From assembly GCA_937903155.1 (NCBI GenBank), contig CALCZU010000144.1, positions 1-31,689 of the forward strand: a stretch of DNA of 31,689 nt. Direction: 5' to 3'. The translations under genes were made by a program, and so were the position numbers. The DNA comes from an uncultured Bdellovibrionales bacterium. GTDB lineage: Bacteria > Bdellovibrionota > FAC87 > UBA2466. This document shows, piece after piece, positions 30,428 to 31,689 of this stretch; the first letter of the stretch is position 1, and every line of letters begins with the position of its first letter. The notes beneath the pieces were generated by a model, which saw nothing but the letters and a program-made list of their open reading frames with translations, did not search any database and was not told the DNA's origin.

Positions 30428-31264
30428 TTACTTGTTTTGGATTTCAGCAAACTTTTCGAGGTTTCTCGGCATATGTTTTCTAAGTAAAAAGTAAGTTATA
30501 TTGAGATACACATACGCAAAAAATACATAAATTATTCTAATATACCAGACTGCTTTCGGAGATCCATCGATTTGAATTCCTAGCGCTCTAGTTATTATAG
30601 TTATTGTGACAATCAGTGTGACTATCCCCATAATTAGGCGGTTACTTCTGCTGTCTCGAATCATGAGTCGTTTAGCACTGAACAATTTGATCTTACTTAA
30701 AATTGGGGTTTCTATTTTTGCAATTCGTTTTGCACCCACTAGTTTTCCTAATACTTTTATGTCATCCTCGCTTGTACCTGTGTGAATAACCTGGATTACC
30801 ACCCCCTCATCAAAATCAAAGTATTCGAATTCTAGCATGATCTTTTTTTCTGATGCCTCAACTAGGTTGGCACCGTTCGACGGATGAGAGGTACCTAAAA
30901 TTTTAGCATCTAAGATTCGAAAATCGGTAGCAGCCTCAATTCTCACCCGGTCTCCGTTCGGAATGTCTGTATTTCGTATCGTTTCTCGACCAGAGTTCCA
31001 AAATATGACTTTTGCAACTGAAAGATTTTCGACCTCTTCTCCTCCGTACGAAACTGTTAATCGCGAATATTCCTTTCCATACCCTCGGATCAAATTATTT
31101 GTCCTAATAGCGTATATGGGAATTTTTTCTTTTTTACCTTTAAAATAGAAAACAATTGCAAGGATTGAACTGATTGTAGTTATCAGGAAACCGCTTAAAT
31201 TGATAAAATCTTTGGACCCATTGTCGACAATCCATGCATTTAATTGAACCCAAAGTGCTTCCAT
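30428..31264 (-). CDS. AT-rich orphan membrane protein
   Basis: A 278-residue protein with one N-terminal transmembrane helix (about 22-41), a central soluble beta-rich domain (about 48-195: IPIYAIRTNNLIRGYGKEYSR, LSVAKVIFWNSGRETIR) and two C-terminal helices (about 209-228 and 240-261) plus a basic tail. The segment around KVIFWNSGRETIR looks like a scattered, unnamed family I have seen in unrelated bacteria (from memory). Base composition and codons (many ATA, TTA, AAT) are poorer in GC than the neighbours, which hints at recent acquisition. Flanking inverted repeats support this. The start has GAGGT a few bases upstream. Function unknown. Confidence 0.8.
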   Translation of the reverse strand: MEALWVQLNAWIVDNGSKDFINLSGFLITTISSILAIVFYFKGKKEKIPIYAIRTNNLIRGYGKEYSRLTVSYGGEEVENLSVAKVIFWNSGRETIRNTDIPNGDRVRIEAATDFRILDAKILGTSHPSNGANLVEASEKKIMLEFEYFDFDEGVVIQVIHTGTSEDDIKVLGKLVGAKRIAKIETPILSKIKLFSAKRLMIRDSRSNRLIMGIVTLIVTITIITRALGIQIDGSPKAVWYIRIIYVFFAYVYLNITYFLLRKHMPRNLEKFAEIQNK

Positions 31265-31375
31265 CTGACCTCATTAATTCAATTTATGGCTTAACTCACG
31301 CTAAAAGGGTAAATCCACGAAAAACTGCTATTTACTAGGCACGGGACAAACAACATCGAGACGAGAAAAAAATAA

Positions 31376-31512
31376 GGGGCTCGGGGATTTCTATTTTGGA
31401 ATAGGAGACCCGGGTTGTTTCGCAGGCCCTCAGAAATTGTTCGGAGACTCGATGACTTATTGCCGAGAAGGTACCCGGGGATCCTATTCCAAAATAGAAA
31501 TCCCCGAGCCCC
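31376..31512. repeat. MITE-like element with 31-base perfect terminal inverted repeats
   Basis: The ends at 31376-31406 (starting GGGGCTCGGGGATTTCTATT) and 31482-31512 are exact inverse complements, and the match continues inward with few mismatches. The 75-base interior has no gene. The element is 137 bases long, and a target duplication is not obvious. This has the design of a miniature inverted-repeat transposable element or a foldback repeat; the parent transposase is not in the window. Confidence 0.8.
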
Positions 31513-31524
31513 GTGTTATAGCAA

Positions 31525-31689
31525 TTACTGTGTGACTTCGATATTGTCGATCACCGGTCCGGCCATATTCCAGTTTTCATCCGATTCGAATTCGAACATG
31601 ACTTCGGCTTTCTTCCAGTCCGAAGGCAGTCTAAATCCCGCTCCGATTTTTTGACGGAGAAACGAACCTGCGAAGACGTTTCGTCTTTC
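31525..31689 (-). CDS. Partial protein, C-terminal 54 residues
   Basis: The 3' end of a minus-strand gene enters from the right edge. The visible product includes VFAGSFLRQKIGAGFRLPSD, WKKAEVMFEFESDENWN and ends AGPVIDNIEVTQ. The closing pattern (W-N-x-A-G-P-V-I-D-N-I-x-V) is common at the end of jelly-roll carbohydrate-binding or galactose-binding-like domains in secreted proteins, so an extracellular protein is inferred. The start and any signal peptide are outside the window. No family assignment is possible. Confidence 0.6.
   Translation of the reverse strand, partial: ERRNVFAGSFLRQKIGAGFRLPSDWKKAEVMFEFESDENWNMAGPVIDNIEVTQ

Noticed and set aside
31471..31486. GGTACCCGGGGATCCT matches part of a common cloning-vector polylinker
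   Set aside because: The sequence lies inside the inverted-repeat element and the opposite arm carries a related GACCCGGGTT. The match stops at once on the right, so vector contamination is unlikely, though it could be tested by a vector screen.
1..31689. Search by eye for tRNA, rRNA, CRISPR arrays, prophage genes and riboswitches
   Set aside because: No tRNA cloverleaf, rRNA segment, regularly spaced repeats, phage structural genes or known riboswitch core was recognised. A covariance-model scan (tRNAscan-SE, Infernal) would be decisive.

Overview
The window is chromosomal DNA from a Gram-negative bacterium. The evidence is the number of lipoproteins and signal-peptide proteins, an intact ruvC-ruvA-ruvB operon, a sigma-54 activator paired with a Ser/Thr kinase, a YciB-type inner-membrane protein, trypsin-like secreted proteases and many TTG/GTG starts. 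The gene content looks most like Bdellovibrionota/Oligoflexia or another former deltaproteobacterial lineage. That is inference from style, since no marker in the window settles the taxon. Genes are tightly packed and no stretch over 300 bases lacks a gene.

Layout. 1-5998: a partial secreted protein, a sigma-54 activator with a degenerate FHA-like domain coupled to a membrane Ser/Thr kinase, a lipoprotein, YciB, and a secreted protein built from two copies of one domain. 6008-10898: a foldback repeat, ruvCAB (minus strand), a small membrane protein, a lipoprotein trypsin, a J-domain membrane protein, and an overlapping DUF4234/DUF2752 pair. 11036-19125: a compact ten-gene plus-strand operon. 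It holds a lipoprotein, DarA and DarB homologues (dialkylresorcinol aromatase and ketosynthase), a small Xre-like HTH protein, a BtrH-type acyltransferase, an ABC exporter pair, an acyl carrier protein, a ketosynthase, and a ketosynthase-like subunit that has lost its catalytic residues. 19109-24000: an M14 carboxypeptidase, then a small glycan-type set (two NAD-dependent epimerase-fold proteins, a family 2 glycosyltransferase, a Nudix hydrolase) and a second copy of the foldback repeat. 24177-28520: an NlpC/P60-like secreted peptidase, a secreted trypsin with a Lys/Glu-rich linker, and glutamate dehydrogenase. 28547-31689: an accessory-looking end with a possibly split secreted protein, an AT-rich orphan membrane protein flanked by two unrelated large inverted repeats, and a partial secreted protein.

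The main biological story is the 11-19 kb operon. DarB and DarA would make a 2,5-dialkylcyclohexane-1,3-dione and aromatise it to a dialkylresorcinol. The ACP and the KS plus KS-like pair would build or extend an acyl chain, the BtrH-like enzyme would transfer an ACP-bound acyl group to an acceptor, and the ABC pair would move the lipid out of the cytoplasm. It resembles a stripped-down flexirubin (aryl polyene-dialkylresorcinol) cluster without ketoreductase, dehydratase or ammonia-lyase genes in view. The product is therefore unknown. Other recurring signals are a TTGCTAGG -35-like motif in front of three plus-strand genes, and several inverted-repeat elements in intergenic gaps.
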